Shown: positions 21,694 through 29,745 of the stretch, piece by piece
Layout of the letters: each line of letters begins with the position of its first letter
Numbering within the stretch: position 1 is the stretch's first letter
Source of the DNA: JAPKZH01 sp964537875
Lineage (GTDB): Bacteria > Acidobacteriota > Aminicenantia > Aminicenantales > UBA4085
Assembly (NCBI GenBank): GCA_964537875.1
Contig: CAZIDN010000044.1
Location: 1-29,745, forward strand
DNA: 29,745 bases
Direction of reading: 5' to 3'
Notes under the pieces: generated by a model
What the model saw: only the letters and a program-made list of their open reading frames with translations
Databases searched by the model: none
Told to the model about the DNA's origin: nothing
Made by a program: the position numbers and the translations under genes

Positions 21694-23777
21694 TGGAATT
21701 CCTGCTCGAGATCAACACCGAAGAGATCCCGTCTTCCCATGTCAAGATGGCCCTGGCCGACCTTGAAGAGAAATTCCAGAAGGAGCTGGCGGCGGCAAAA
21801 CTTGCCGCGGCGGCACTCTCCTTGTTCAGTACGTCCCGCCGGCTGATCGTGGTCGGCGATATCGCAGCCAAACAGGAAGATAGGGAAGAGATCGTGACCG
21901 GGCCTCCGAAGACCGTTGCTTTTGCCCCCGACGGGACGCCGACGCAGGCCGCCCTCGGCTTTGCCAGATCCAAGGGCATCCCTGTCGAGAACCTCCAGGT
22001 TGTCAAGACCGGGAAGGGCGAGTACCTGGGTTTTAATAGAGTCGAGCCGGGTAAACCCGCGTCCGAGATCCTGAGCAAGTTCATTCCCCAAGTCCTGGCC
22101 TCGATGTCTTTTCCCAAGATGATGAGGTGGGGACAGGGTTCTTTGAAATTTTCGCGGCCGGTCCGGAACATCTTCTGCCTCTTTGGCCAACAGCTGCTCA
22201 CTTTTCAGCTGGAAGGGCTGGCGGCCACGGACTTTACCTTCGGCCATAAGCTCCACGCGCCGCAAAAAATCCAGGCCAAGTCCTTCGAGGAGTACCGGGC
22301 GGCGCTCCGGGAGAACCTGGTGATCATCGATCAGGAAGAACGCAAGAAGATCATCCTCGACCAGATCGAAGCTAGGTTGGCTCCTCTCGAAGCCCAGCTT
22401 CATCCCGATCCCGAGCTTTTGGACAAACTGTCCAATGACGTGGAATATCCCTTTGTTTTTATGGGCGCCTTTCCGGAAGAATATTTGAAGCTCCCCCTGG
22501 AAATCCTGAGCACGGCCATGCGGGAAGGGCAGAAGCTCTTTTCCGTGGTCAAGGGGAAGAAACAGCTTCCCTTCTTTTTGGGTGTGGCGGACGCGCCCGG
22601 GGATCCCAAGGGATTCATTCAAAAGGGCAACGAGCGGGTGCTCAAGGCCAGGCTTGAAGATGCCAAGTTCTTCTGGGAGCAGGACCTCAAGATCAGCCTG
22701 GCCAAGAGAGCTCCCAGCCTAAAACATATCCTTTTCCAGGAAAAACTCGGCAGCTATGACGACAAAGTCCAGCGCCTCAAGAAGATCGTCGCCTATCTCT
22801 GCGAGAAAGTCGACGCTCACAAGGTCGTCAAGGAAGCCGTCCAGGCGGCGGAGCTGTGCAAGGTTGACCTGACCACGGAAATGGTCAGGGAATTTCCCTC
22901 GCTCCAGGGAAAGGTCGGAGGGCTTTATGCCGCTTCCGAAGGCCTGCCCTCTGTCGTGTCCCAGGCCATTTATGAGCATTACCTGCCGGTCGGCCTCGAC
23001 GACGAATCTCCATCGTCGCTCCCGGGAGCCATTCTGTCCCTGGCGGACAAGTTGGACTCGATTGTCGGCGTGATGGGCGTCGGCATCCAGACGACAGGCT
23101 CCAGCGATCCTTTCGGCCTCCGCCGCAACGCCCACGGCGTCTGCAAAATCATCCTCGACCTCAAGCTCAATCTTTCGTTCACGAGGCTTTTGGAGAAGGT
23201 TATCTCGGTCTACGGGGATAAGCTGAAGCAGCCGAAGAATGAAATTCTGCCCCTTTGCCAGGATTTTTTCCTGAACCGCCTCCGCTACATCTGCGAAAAG
23301 ATGGGATTTAGATATGATCTTGTCCAGGCGGGCCTCAGCGCCGGCATCGACAATATCAATTTTTCGTTCCTGCGCGTCAAAGCCCTGGAGGCGCTGAAAT
23401 CCAGCCCGCAATTCGAGCCGCTGATCCTGATGGCCAAGCGCGTCAACAACATCATCACCGGCCAGCCGGCCGCGACCGTCAACTCGGGCCTGTTCGTCGA
23501 GAAAGAGGAACGCGAGCTCTATGCCATTTTTTCCATCATCAAGCAGAATGTCACGCCGATGATCGCCAAAGGCGATTTTGCCCAGGCCCAGAAGATTGTC
23601 TTCCGCCTCCAGCCCGGCCTCAACGATTTTTTTGACCGCGTCCTGGTCATGGCAGAGGAGAACAAGCTCCGAAGAAACCGCCTGGCGCTGCTCCAGGCGA
23701 TCAGCAAGGTGCTCCTCCAGATCGCGGACTACTCGCAGGTGGTCGTGGAAGGCGAGAAGCCGACCGCCCGTAAATAG
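21693..23777 (+). CDS. glyS: Glycyl-tRNA synthetase beta subunit
   Basis: A 694-residue partner of GlyQ, needed for tRNA-Gly recognition; length equals the usual 690 or so. Family phrases: LLEINTEEIPSSHVKMAL at the N-terminus, FARSKGIPVENLQ, FPKMMRWGQGSLKFSRPVRNIF, FLGVADAP, LKARLEDAKFFWEQDLK, FQEKLGSYDDKVQRL, TEMVREFPSLQGKVGGLYA and SDPFGLRRNAHGV in the HD-like region. The C-terminal anticodon-binding helical domain (from about 590) is like that of ArgRS. The start ATG 21693 overlaps the glyQ stop. It is the last gene of the operon; no clear Rho-independent terminator follows. Confidence 0.96.
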   Translation: MEFLLEINTEEIPSSHVKMALADLEEKFQKELAAAKLAAAALSLFSTSRRLIVVGDIAAKQEDREEIVTGPPKTVAFAPDGTPTQAALGFARSKGIPVENLQVVKTGKGEYLGFNRVEPGKPASEILSKFIPQVLASMSFPKMMRWGQGSLKFSRPVRNIFCLFGQQLLTFQLEGLAATDFTFGHKLHAPQKIQAKSFEEYRAALRENLVIIDQEERKKIILDQIEARLAPLEAQLHPDPELLDKLSNDVEYPFVFMGAFPEEYLKLPLEILSTAMREGQKLFSVVKGKKQLPFFLGVADAPGDPKGFIQKGNERVLKARLEDAKFFWEQDLKISLAKRAPSLKHILFQEKLGSYDDKVQRLKKIVAYLCEKVDAHKVVKEAVQAAELCKVDLTTEMVREFPSLQGKVGGLYAASEGLPSVVSQAIYEHYLPVGLDDESPSSLPGAILSLADKLDSIVGVMGVGIQTTGSSDPFGLRRNAHGVCKIILDLKLNLSFTRLLEKVISVYGDKLKQPKNEILPLCQDFFLNRLRYICEKMGFRYDLVQAGLSAGIDNINFSFLRVKALEALKSSPQFEPLILMAKRVNNIITGQPAATVNSGLFVEKEERELYAIFSIIKQNVTPMIAKGDFAQAQKIVFRLQPGLNDFFDRVLVMAEENKLRRNRLALLQAISKVLLQIADYSQVVVEGEKPTARK

Positions 23778-23827
23778 GAAGGTCATCGCCTTTATCACGG
23801 ACGCAGCCCTGCGCTCTCAACCCGTGC

Positions 23828-23856
23828 TTGACATCTTTTGAGTCGCGATTCATAAT
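23828..23856 (+). promoter_or_regulatory. Near-consensus sigma70 promoter in the glyS-kinase gap
   Basis: TTGACA (23828-23833), exactly 17 bases, and CATAAT (23851-23856) form the best promoter match in the window. The expected start, near 23863-23865, coincides with an ATG at 23865. It can serve a leaderless 50-codon ORF, or the kinase gene with a 200-base leader, or both. Confidence 0.65.
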
Positions 23857-23864
23857 TCCCCACG

Positions 23865-24017
23865 ATGATTGGAGGGGAAAACCGGCACAATAACGCACGT
23901 TCTGCCATCGCAGGAAAAAACGAAATATCCACTTCAGGGGTGATGAGGATCCGAGGGGGCAGCCCCTCTTGGGGAGATTTTCTTGTCCTTGACGGTGCTG
24001 CGCGGTCGGCGATATAG
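23865..24017 (+). CDS. Possible leaderless small protein (50 residues), unrecognised
   Basis: An ORF of 50 codons from ATG 23865 to TAG 24015, eight bases after the -10 of a near-consensus promoter. It begins MIGGENRHNNARSAIAGKNE and ends GAARSAI; it has no membrane segment, no cysteine and a mixed polar composition. A GAGGGG-GCAG-CCCCTC hairpin lies in its middle (about 23953-23968). Its end overlaps the second promoter candidate before the kinase gene. I recognise no family; it could be a leader peptide, a small protein or a chance ORF in an untranslated region. Confidence 0.25.
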   Translation: MIGGENRHNNARSAIAGKNEISTSGVMRIRGGSPSWGDFLVLDGAARSAI

Positions 24018-24018
24018 T
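23989..24018 (+). promoter_or_regulatory. Second candidate promoter, proximal to the kinase gene
   Basis: TTGACG (23989-23994), 18 bases, and TATAGT (24013-24018) would start transcription near 24025, leaving a 43-base leader with AGGGGGA (24052-24058) before ATG 24068. It is downstream of the stronger promoter at 23828-23856, so the kinase may have two starts. Confidence 0.45.
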
Positions 24019-24067
24019 CATTTCGTAAATTCCCGTACCTTTTAAAGACCCAGGGGGATAGGTCGTG

Positions 24068-27000
24068 ATGAAATGTCCGAAATGCCAATACGATAATCCG
24101 CCGGACGCCGTTTACTGCGCTAAATGCGGGGCGCCTCATGGCCCTCAGGATGAAACCCTGGTTGTGAAAAATCTCCACCCTTCCGCGTCCCGGGAAAAAT
24201 TCAAAATAGGAAGCCTGGTCGCCGGGAGGTACGAGCTTCTCGAATGTCTCGGGAAAGGGGGTATGGGGGAGGTGTACAAGGCCCGGGACGTCAAGCTCCA
24301 ACGCTTTGTCGCCCTCAAGTTTTTGCTTCCCGGCCTCACCGCCGACAAGGAAGCCTCGCGGCGTTTCATTCAAGAGGCCCAGACCGCGTCCGTGCTTGAT
24401 CATCAGAACATCTGCACCGTCTATGAAATCGATGAGACCGAGGACGGCCAGATGTATATCGCCATGGCCTATTATGAGGGCGAGACGTTGAAGATGAAAA
24501 TCGGGCGGGGACCGCTTCCGGCGAAGGACGCGATCGGCATCGTGATCCAGGTTGCCCAAGGGCTGTCCAAGGCTCATGGCCGGGGGATCGTCCATCGGGA
24601 CATCAAGCCGGCTAATATCATCGCCGCCGATGATCAGGTCATGAAGATCGTTGATTTCGGTTTGGCCGAGCTCTTCACGGAAGCGAGGAAAACGCAGACG
24701 GCGGGAATCCAGGGAACCGTCGCCTACATGTCTCCCGAGCAGGCCCGGGGAGAAGCCGCGGATCAGCGTTCCGACCTGTGGTCGCTCGGCGTGATGTTTT
24801 ATGAACTGCTGACGGGGGATATTCCGTTCGGAGGGGAAACCCAGCAATCGGTGTTGTATTCGATCCTCCAGCGCACGCCGATCCCCCCCATGGATTTGAG
24901 AGAAGATGTTCCGGAGGAAGCGGAACGGATCATCTTGAAGTGTTTGCGGAAATCCAAGGACGATCGCTATCAAAGCGCGGACCGCTTGATAACGGATTTG
25001 GTCAAGCTGAAAGAATCCCTGGAGAGCCGAAAGGTAGAGGCCGGCGATCACGAGCCGATGAAAGACCGCCGGGAGACCGAACGGAGGCAGGCAACCGTCC
25101 TGATCGGAGAGATCGTCGGCTATGCGGAGATGCTGAAGAGCCTGGAAACCGAAGACGCCGCGGGCGTGATCAACCGATGTTTGGCCATGTTCGACTCGGT
25201 CATGAAAAAATACGGCAGCCGAATCGATGAGATCACGGGCGGGAGGTTCCGGGCGGTGTTCGGAGCTCCGCAAGCGATCGAGGATGCGCCGAAGAAAGCC
25301 GTCAACGCCGCCATCGAACTGCGCAACAAGCTGGAGAAGTTCCGTCAAGAGGAGAGTCTCAGATTCCCTTTGGAAATCGTCATGGGGATCGACACCGGGA
25401 CGGTCATCGTCGGGGCGATCGGCGAGGGCAAAGAGTTGTCCGTCATCGGAGAGACCGTCGGCCGGGCGCTCCAATTGAAAGAGATCGGAACCAAGGGCAG
25501 TATTTACGTCGGCCCTCTGACCTACAAATACACCAAGAACGATTTTCAGTATGAACCTTCCAAACCGGTCCCGCAGATGAAGAAGGAAGGGCCGGCGGCC
25601 TTCTACAAGCTTCTCTCAGTTCAGGAGAAAGTCTATCGAGTCGGCTCGATCCCGGAGCGGATGATCGATTCGGAGATGGTCGGACGGGAAGCGGAGCTGA
25701 ACAGGCTCAGGCTGCACGTGCTCAAGGCCATCGCGGGAGAAGGCTCCCTTGTGAGCGTGATCGGCGAAGCGGGCATCGGGAAATCGCGTTTAATCGCCGA
25801 GCTGGTCAAGATCGAGGACATGAAAAAGGCCGTCCTTCTTAGCGGGAGAGCGTTGTCCATCGGTGCGAATCTGAGCTTTCATCCCATCATCGATATCTTG
25901 AAATCCTGGGCCGGAATCAAGGAGGAGGATCCCCCGTCGGTCTATGGCCGGAAACTCGCGACGCTGATCGAGAGCGTTTATCCCGAAGCGGTCGCCGAAG
26001 TCTTTCCCTTCATCGCGACGATGATGGGAATCAAGCTCTCCGGCGCGCCCGTAGACCGGGTCAAGGGGATCGAAGGGGAAGCCCTGGAAAAGCTCATCCT
26101 GAAGAATTTTCGGGAGCTGATCGTCCGGGCAGCGGCGCTCCATCCCCTCATTTTCATCCTCGAGGATCTTCATTGGGCCGATGCGACCTCGGTGAAAATG
26201 ATCGGGTCTCTGTACCGGCTGGTTGAAAGCAATCCCATCCTGTTTATCAACGTCTTCCGTCCCGGCTATGAACGAACGAGCGAGCACCTCTTAGGGACTT
26301 TGCGGGCGAGATACGCAGACTTTCAAACAGAGATTCATCTGGAGCCGTTGGATGAGAGGCAGTGCGAAGTTCTCATCGAGAATCTTCTCAGCGCCAAGAC
26401 GCTTCCGGCCCATATCCGGGAGCTTTTGATCCGGAAGGCGGAAGGGAATCCCTTTTTTATCGAGGAGGTGGCGCGCTCATTCATCGATTACGGGATCGTG
26501 AAAGTCGAAGACGGACGTTTCCAGGCAACCGAGAAAATCCATTCCGTGGTCATTCCCGAAACCATCAACGACGTCATCATGGTCCGCGTCGACAAATTGG
26601 ACGGCCAGACGAAAGCCCTGCTGAAGGTCGCCTCCGTCGTCGGAAGGAATTTCTTTTATAAAATCCTGGCGGAAGTGGCCCGGACCGTCGATGATATCGA
26701 CAACAAGCTGGCCTATCTGAAGGAAGTTCAACTCATCAAAGAGCAGATGAGAATGGGGGAGCTCGAATACCACTTCAAGCATGCTCTCGCCCGGGAAGCG
26801 GTTTACAATTCCATCCTGCTCAAGCAGAGGAGTCGGCTTCACTTGGACGTGGCCCGGTCCATCGAATCGGTGTTCTCCGCGAGACTCCGCGAGTTTTACG
26901 GCATGTTGGCCTATCACTTCAGCTTGGGCGAGGATCTCGACAAAGCCGAGGAATATCTGATCAAGGCCGGGGAGGAAGCCCTGAAATCATCCGCTTCGAG

Positions 27001-28489
27001 CGAGGCGCTGCACTACTACCAGGAGGCGCTGAGCATTTACCTCGGGAAGCACGGCGACTCCGCGGATCCTGAGAAGGTGGCGAATCTCGAGAAGAACATT
27101 GCCCTCGCCCTCTATAACAAGGGACATTTGGAGGAAGCGCTCAAATATTTCGACAAGGTGCTCGCGGCTTGGGGGGAAAAACGCTCCAAGACCAGACTCC
27201 GGCAATCGCTCGGTCTGATCATCAATCTCGTGAATATCATCGGGCAGCTCTATCTCCCTTCGAAGAAGGCGAAAAAACCGCCGCCGCCGAACATGAACGA
27301 CTTCGTCGACCTGACCCAGAAAAGAGGGACGGCTTTGGCCTCCGTCGATAACTATCGCATGTTCGTCGATTCCATCGGCTTGCTCCGAAGGCTTCACAAA
27401 ATCGACATCTCCCGGGTGACGAAGGGGGCTTCGATGTATCTGCACGGCTGCGCCCTTTTCGCCTATTCCGGGTTCTCGTTCAAGATCAGCAAGAAGCTGT
27501 TGGAATACCCCGCGGAATACATCAGTTCGGGGGATGTGCGGTCGATCATGGATTATAAATTCGGCGAATTGATTTACGGTGTTCTCTCCGGACATTGGAC
27601 GCGGCAGCTCGATTACAGTCCGCCGGTCGTCGAGGATTGCATGAGGCTCGGAGAGCTGTGGACCGCCGTGTCTTATCTCTATTGGAGCGGCGTTCTTCGG
27701 GTCGAGCAGGGCGACTTCGGTCAAGCGAAAGCCTGCGAGGAAAAACTCGAGCAAATTGGAGATTTATACGAACATGATTTTGCCCGGGCTCGACGCTATA
27801 CCGTCAGCGCGCGGAGATACTTGAAATGCCGGAAGCTGCCCCAGGCTTTGCACGACGCCGAGAAGGGGATCTCCCTCTCGGCGAGCGTCGGCCAGAATCT
27901 GAATCTTTTGAATTTCACGGGGATCAAAGCCCATATCCAAATTTTGCTGGGAGATTTGAAGGGGGCCGATAAATCGCTCAAACAAGGGCACGAGATCATT
28001 TCTCGGGAGAAGCGAATCACGCCCTGGCATATCAGCAGCTTCGTCTTGGGACGGTTCTTATTCGATCTTCGTCAACTGGAAGACGCGCAAAAATCTCGAG
28101 ACGGGGCCAAGGTCAGGAGCTTCCGCGACAAAGCGCGTCACAGCAAAAAGGCGGCCTATCGAATCTCCCGGAAATTCGCTCCTAATCGAACGGAAATGCT
28201 CAGACTCATCGGCGTTTGTGACTGGCTTTCCGGGAAATATAAAAAGGCGCTGGAGTGGTTTGGCGAAAGCGTCTCGACCGGCCAAAAACTGGGTGCCCTG
28301 CCGGAACTTGCCAGAACTTATCTGGAAATAGGGAAGAGACTTCAGGAGAGGAAAAGCAAGATCGATCGGCTAAACGGATTGCGGGCTGAGGACTATCTTG
28401 AAAAAGCCCGGCAAATGTTCGTGGCCATAGGCCTCGACAAAGATCTGGATGATCTTCCTGAGATAGAAGTTTGTGGGGAGAAGAAATAG
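24068..28489 (+). CDS. Zinc ribbon-Ser/Thr kinase-pseudocyclase-AAA-TPR signalling protein
   Basis: A 1473-residue cytoplasmic multidomain protein. A zinc ribbon (C3, C6, C17, C20) precedes a PknB-type kinase (about 53-316) with the glycine loop GKGGMGEVY, K84 in VALKFL, HRDIKPAN from H176, DFG 196-198 and GTVAYMSPEQARGE, so it looks active. A class III nucleotide-cyclase fold follows (about 342-489), but its catalytic positions are changed: first metal Asp to E348, second to G392 (GGR for GDG), the adenine-loop Asn to G465 and the transition-state Arg to Q469. It is probably a non-catalytic sensor. An AAA_16 ATPase has Walker A GEAGIGKS (566-573) and Walker B IFILEDLHWAD (695-705). TPR-like helices fill the C-terminal third. 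No DNA-binding or membrane segment is seen. ATG 24068 is preferred over GTG 24065 by spacing to AGGGGGA. Confidence 0.9.
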   Translation: MKCPKCQYDNPPDAVYCAKCGAPHGPQDETLVVKNLHPSASREKFKIGSLVAGRYELLECLGKGGMGEVYKARDVKLQRFVALKFLLPGLTADKEASRRFIQEAQTASVLDHQNICTVYEIDETEDGQMYIAMAYYEGETLKMKIGRGPLPAKDAIGIVIQVAQGLSKAHGRGIVHRDIKPANIIAADDQVMKIVDFGLAELFTEARKTQTAGIQGTVAYMSPEQARGEAADQRSDLWSLGVMFYELLTGDIPFGGETQQSVLYSILQRTPIPPMDLREDVPEEAERIILKCLRKSKDDRYQSADRLITDLVKLKESLESRKVEAGDHEPMKDRRETERRQATVLIGEIVGYAEMLKSLETEDAAGVINRCLAMFDSVMKKYGSRIDEITGGRFRAVFGAPQAIEDAPKKAVNAAIELRNKLEKFRQEESLRFPLEIVMGIDTGTVIVGAIGEGKELSVIGETVGRALQLKEIGTKGSIYVGPLTYKYTKNDFQYEPSKPVPQMKKEGPAAFYKLLSVQEKVYRVGSIPERMIDSEMVGREAELNRLRLHVLKAIAGEGSLVSVIGEAGIGKSRLIAELVKIEDMKKAVLLSGRALSIGANLSFHPIIDILKSWAGIKEEDPPSVYGRKLATLIESVYPEAVAEVFPFIATMMGIKLSGAPVDRVKGIEGEALEKLILKNFRELIVRAAALHPLIFILEDLHWADATSVKMIGSLYRLVESNPILFINVFRPGYERTSEHLLGTLRARYADFQTEIHLEPLDERQCEVLIENLLSAKTLPAHIRELLIRKAEGNPFFIEEVARSFIDYGIVKVEDGRFQATEKIHSVVIPETINDVIMVRVDKLDGQTKALLKVASVVGRNFFYKILAEVARTVDDIDNKLAYLKEVQLIKEQMRMGELEYHFKHALAREAVYNSILLKQRSRLHLDVARSIESVFSARLREFYGMLAYHFSLGEDLDKAEEYLIKAGEEALKSSASSEALHYYQEALSIYLGKHGDSADPEKVANLEKNIALALYNKGHLEEALKYFDKVLAAWGEKRSKTRLRQSLGLIINLVNIIGQLYLPSKKAKKPPPPNMNDFVDLTQKRGTALASVDNYRMFVDSIGLLRRLHKIDISRVTKGASMYLHGCALFAYSGFSFKISKKLLEYPAEYISSGDVRSIMDYKFGELIYGVLSGHWTRQLDYSPPVVEDCMRLGELWTAVSYLYWSGVLRVEQGDFGQAKACEEKLEQIGDLYEHDFARARRYTVSARRYLKCRKLPQALHDAEKGISLSASVGQNLNLLNFTGIKAHIQILLGDLKGADKSLKQGHEIISREKRITPWHISSFVLGRFLFDLRQLEDAQKSRDGAKVRSFRDKARHSKKAAYRISRKFAPNRTEMLRLIGVCDWLSGKYKKALEWFGESVSTGQKLGALPELARTYLEIGKRLQERKSKIDRLNGLRAEDYLEKARQMFVAIGLDKDLDDLPEIEVCGEKK

Positions 28490-28490
28490 G

Positions 28491-28711
28491 AAAACGGCTT
28501 CCAGAACCTCGGTCTTCGCTTTCCAGCTCGCCGAGTACATCAACCCCATCCTGCCGACGTCGGGGGTTACCATGGGAGTGCTCGGCCTGGCCAAACTCCG
28601 CTGGGACAAATGGGCCCGCTAGTTTCTCCCCCTGATGATCTTGTGGGTCGTCTTCGCCCTGCTATCCCTGACCCCGCCCGGCCAGCCAGTTTTTCTCGCT
28701 GGTCACCATGG
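28491..28711 (+). pseudogene. C-terminal remnant of a YfcC-type (C4-dicarboxylate/basic amino acid) carrier
   Basis: Directly after the kinase stop, the frame starting at 28491 reads SRTSVFAFQLAEYINPILPT, then SGVTMGVLGLAKLRWDKWAR, a TAG at 28620, and FLPLMILWVVFALLSLTPP. This is the usual last part of YfcC/COG1288 integral membrane carriers, whose ends contain FQLxDxxxNxIxPTSG, a GVLGLAKIPWxKWxKF phrase and a final helix. The TAG would be the residue after KWA-R, likely a decayed codon. No start codon or upstream part of the gene remains; about 85% is missing. The assignment is from family memory. It is dead, or at most a fragment. Confidence 0.65.
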
Positions 28712-28977
28712 CCTGACTCTGGGTTCATCTTTGGTTTTTCTCAAAAGCCGGACCAGGCCCAAGCTGTCATAAGAACATTCCCTATTGTTCAATGCGAATC
28801 GCTTTCCATATCTGCATCCCTTAGAACCGTCAACAGGCATTTGTCAGCTTGACTTGACTTCCCTCGACGTCACGTCTTTTCATCCTTGACGCTGAGAGGA
28901 GGAATATTCTGCGCAATTCCTGGCACGAATGATCTCTCAGCCATAGCAGCGGATAAGGAGTTTTTTATCCCTAATAA
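28712..28977. other. Gene-free gap between the carrier remnant and the TPR gene
   Basis: About 265 bases without a convincing gene. Coding-like composition of the remnant fades after about 28760. A weak hairpin, GGATAA (28951-28956) and TTATCC (28965-28970), lies 8 bases past the stop of the minus-strand TPR gene and could help end its transcript; it has no adjoining T-run on that strand and is only 6 bp. A direct repeat TTGACTTGACTT is near 28850. Confidence 0.4.
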
Positions 28978-29745
28978 CTAGCCCTTCTTCAAGATCGTCA
29001 GCCTTGTCCGGGTATCCTCAACCTCGGGAAAACCGGGGTCGGCGTCTTTCCAAATATCAAGAAAACGCTCGTAGTATTTCGCGGCTTCGGCCGTCGCGCC
29101 TTTCTGTTCATAGAGTTTGCCAAGTTGATAATGGGCGAGAATCCAAAGTTCCTGTCCCTCGTAGCCCAGGACATCGGTCTTGAGGAATTCCTGATATTTT
29201 TCGATAGATTTGTCGAGGTTCCCGCTTCTAAAATAAGCGAGGGCAAGGCTGTCTTCCAGCAAAAGACTTTTCAGGTTGGCGGCCGTCTCAAAAGAATTGA
29301 CGGCTTCCTCAAATTTCTGTCGGGCCAAAGCGATCTCCCCTTTGAGCAAATAAAAGGCCGATTGGTCGCTCTGATTGCTCCGGCCTATGGCGGACGCCGC
29401 CAGGACATCGCCGATACGAGATTTTAGATTTGCCAGCACCTGATCGGCTTCTTTGATCCTGTTTAATCGGGCGTAGATCTTGCCGATTTTATATAAGAAA
29501 GTAGGATCCATTTTGATTTCATTCTGGATTATTTTGACCGCCGCCATCTCTTTTTCAAAAGCATCGTTCTGTTTTTTCCTGTTAAAATTGATGGCTAAAT
29601 AGAGACGATCGCGCATTTCGCCGACCTTGCTGATACCGCAGGCCAGCAGACCCTTGATCCCCTCCCGGAGGGCGATCTCTCGGCCGATCATCTCGTCCAC
29701 TCTCTTCACGTCCGTGCGGCGCATCCGTCTCAACGTTTCCTGGAT
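28978..29745 (-). CDS. TPR-repeat protein, 3' part only (runs off the right edge)
   Basis: An open frame of 255 residues with no stop at the window edge, so the N-terminus lies beyond 29745; the internal TTG and ATG codons are not claimed as starts. It consists of tetratricopeptide-like helical pairs: FLYKIGKIYARLNRIKEADQ, FYLLKGEIALARQKFEEAVN, SLALAYFRSGNLDKSIEKYQ and AHYQLGKLYEQKGATAEAAK, the last two being standard TPR units. The ending YYERFLDIWKDADPGFPEVE and a short tail is familiar from the C-termini of large Ser/Thr kinase or adenylate cyclase-TPR proteins of Acidobacteriota-like bacteria. It is likely the end of such a signalling protein, convergent with the kinase gene here. Function not assignable from this part. 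Confidence 0.8.
   Translation of the reverse strand: MQETLRRMRRTDVKRVDEMIGREIALREGIKGLLACGISKVGEMRDRLYLAINFNRKKQNDAFEKEMAAVKIIQNEIKMDPTFLYKIGKIYARLNRIKEADQVLANLKSRIGDVLAASAIGRSNQSDQSAFYLLKGEIALARQKFEEAVNSFETAANLKSLLLEDSLALAYFRSGNLDKSIEKYQEFLKTDVLGYEGQELWILAHYQLGKLYEQKGATAEAAKYYERFLDIWKDADPGFPEVEDTRTRLTILKKG

Noticed and set aside
22719..23798. Long minus-strand frames opposite glyS and glyQ (also 20773-21567 and 21540-22622)
   Set aside because: Caused by high GC and codon bias of the + strand genes; no family features or start signals.
23865..24064. Insertion-sequence or retroelement remnant in the glyS-kinase gap
   Set aside because: Short aromatic and basic stretches in the minus-strand frames suggested it, but no transposase motif or terminal repeat could be identified.
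23795..25474. A 559-codon open frame on the minus strand across the kinase start
   Set aside because: Composition is that of an antisense shadow; the kinase motifs on the + strand are unambiguous.
1..29745. CRISPR arrays, tRNA or rRNA genes, restriction or toxin-antitoxin systems
   Set aside because: No regularly spaced repeats, cloverleaf-like T-arm motifs, rRNA segments or defence-gene signatures were recognised on reading the window.

Overview
The window is a gene-dense bacterial chromosome segment, fairly GC-rich by eye, from an anaerobe-like organism. The glycine-cleavage P-protein is split into two subunits, the glycyl-tRNA synthetase is of the two-subunit alpha/beta type, and there is a flavodiiron protein, a Gld-type ABC cluster and a very large Ser/Thr kinase fused to AAA and TPR modules. 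Together these fit an uncultured Acidobacteriota-related lineage such as Candidatus Aminicenantes. That placement is inference from gene content only.

Layout. Bases 1-3603 (+): a NimA-like flavin-binding protein, a decayed cupin remnant, a flavodiiron oxygen/NO reductase and an APC amino-acid permease. Bases 3755-10616 (-): a tightly packed operon running GldA-like ATPase, GldF-like permease, GldG-like protein, DUF4340 protein, MutY and a DHH-type phosphoesterase. Bases 10956-12914 (-): argS. Bases 13212-16411 (-): a surface-glycan-like cassette of glycosyltransferase 2, cupin, DegT/DnrJ aminotransferase and methyltransferase. Bases 16541-23777 (+): the operon gcvT-gcvH-gcvPA-gcvPB-glyQ-glyS, where glycine breakdown/synthesis is translationally coupled to glycine tRNA charging. 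Bases 24068-28489 (+): a 1473-residue signalling protein (zinc ribbon, Ser/Thr kinase, degenerate nucleotide-cyclase domain, AAA ATPase, TPR). It is followed by a YfcC-type transporter remnant and a partial TPR gene on the opposite strand that runs off the right edge.

The noncoding DNA holds the least ordinary signals. Two copies of a long palindromic element (3614-3762 and 10829-10943) lie just past the 3' ends of minus-strand genes. They share ends and a 24-base core, and their arms differ by compensatory substitutions. A different palindromic repeat (13982-14055) supplies the last codons and stop of the DegT aminotransferase gene. Several promoters have their -10 box only 8-12 bases before the start codon, suggesting leaderless transcripts; one of these has a near-consensus promoter and precedes an undescribed 50-codon ORF. 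No tRNA, rRNA, CRISPR array or intact insertion sequence was recognised.
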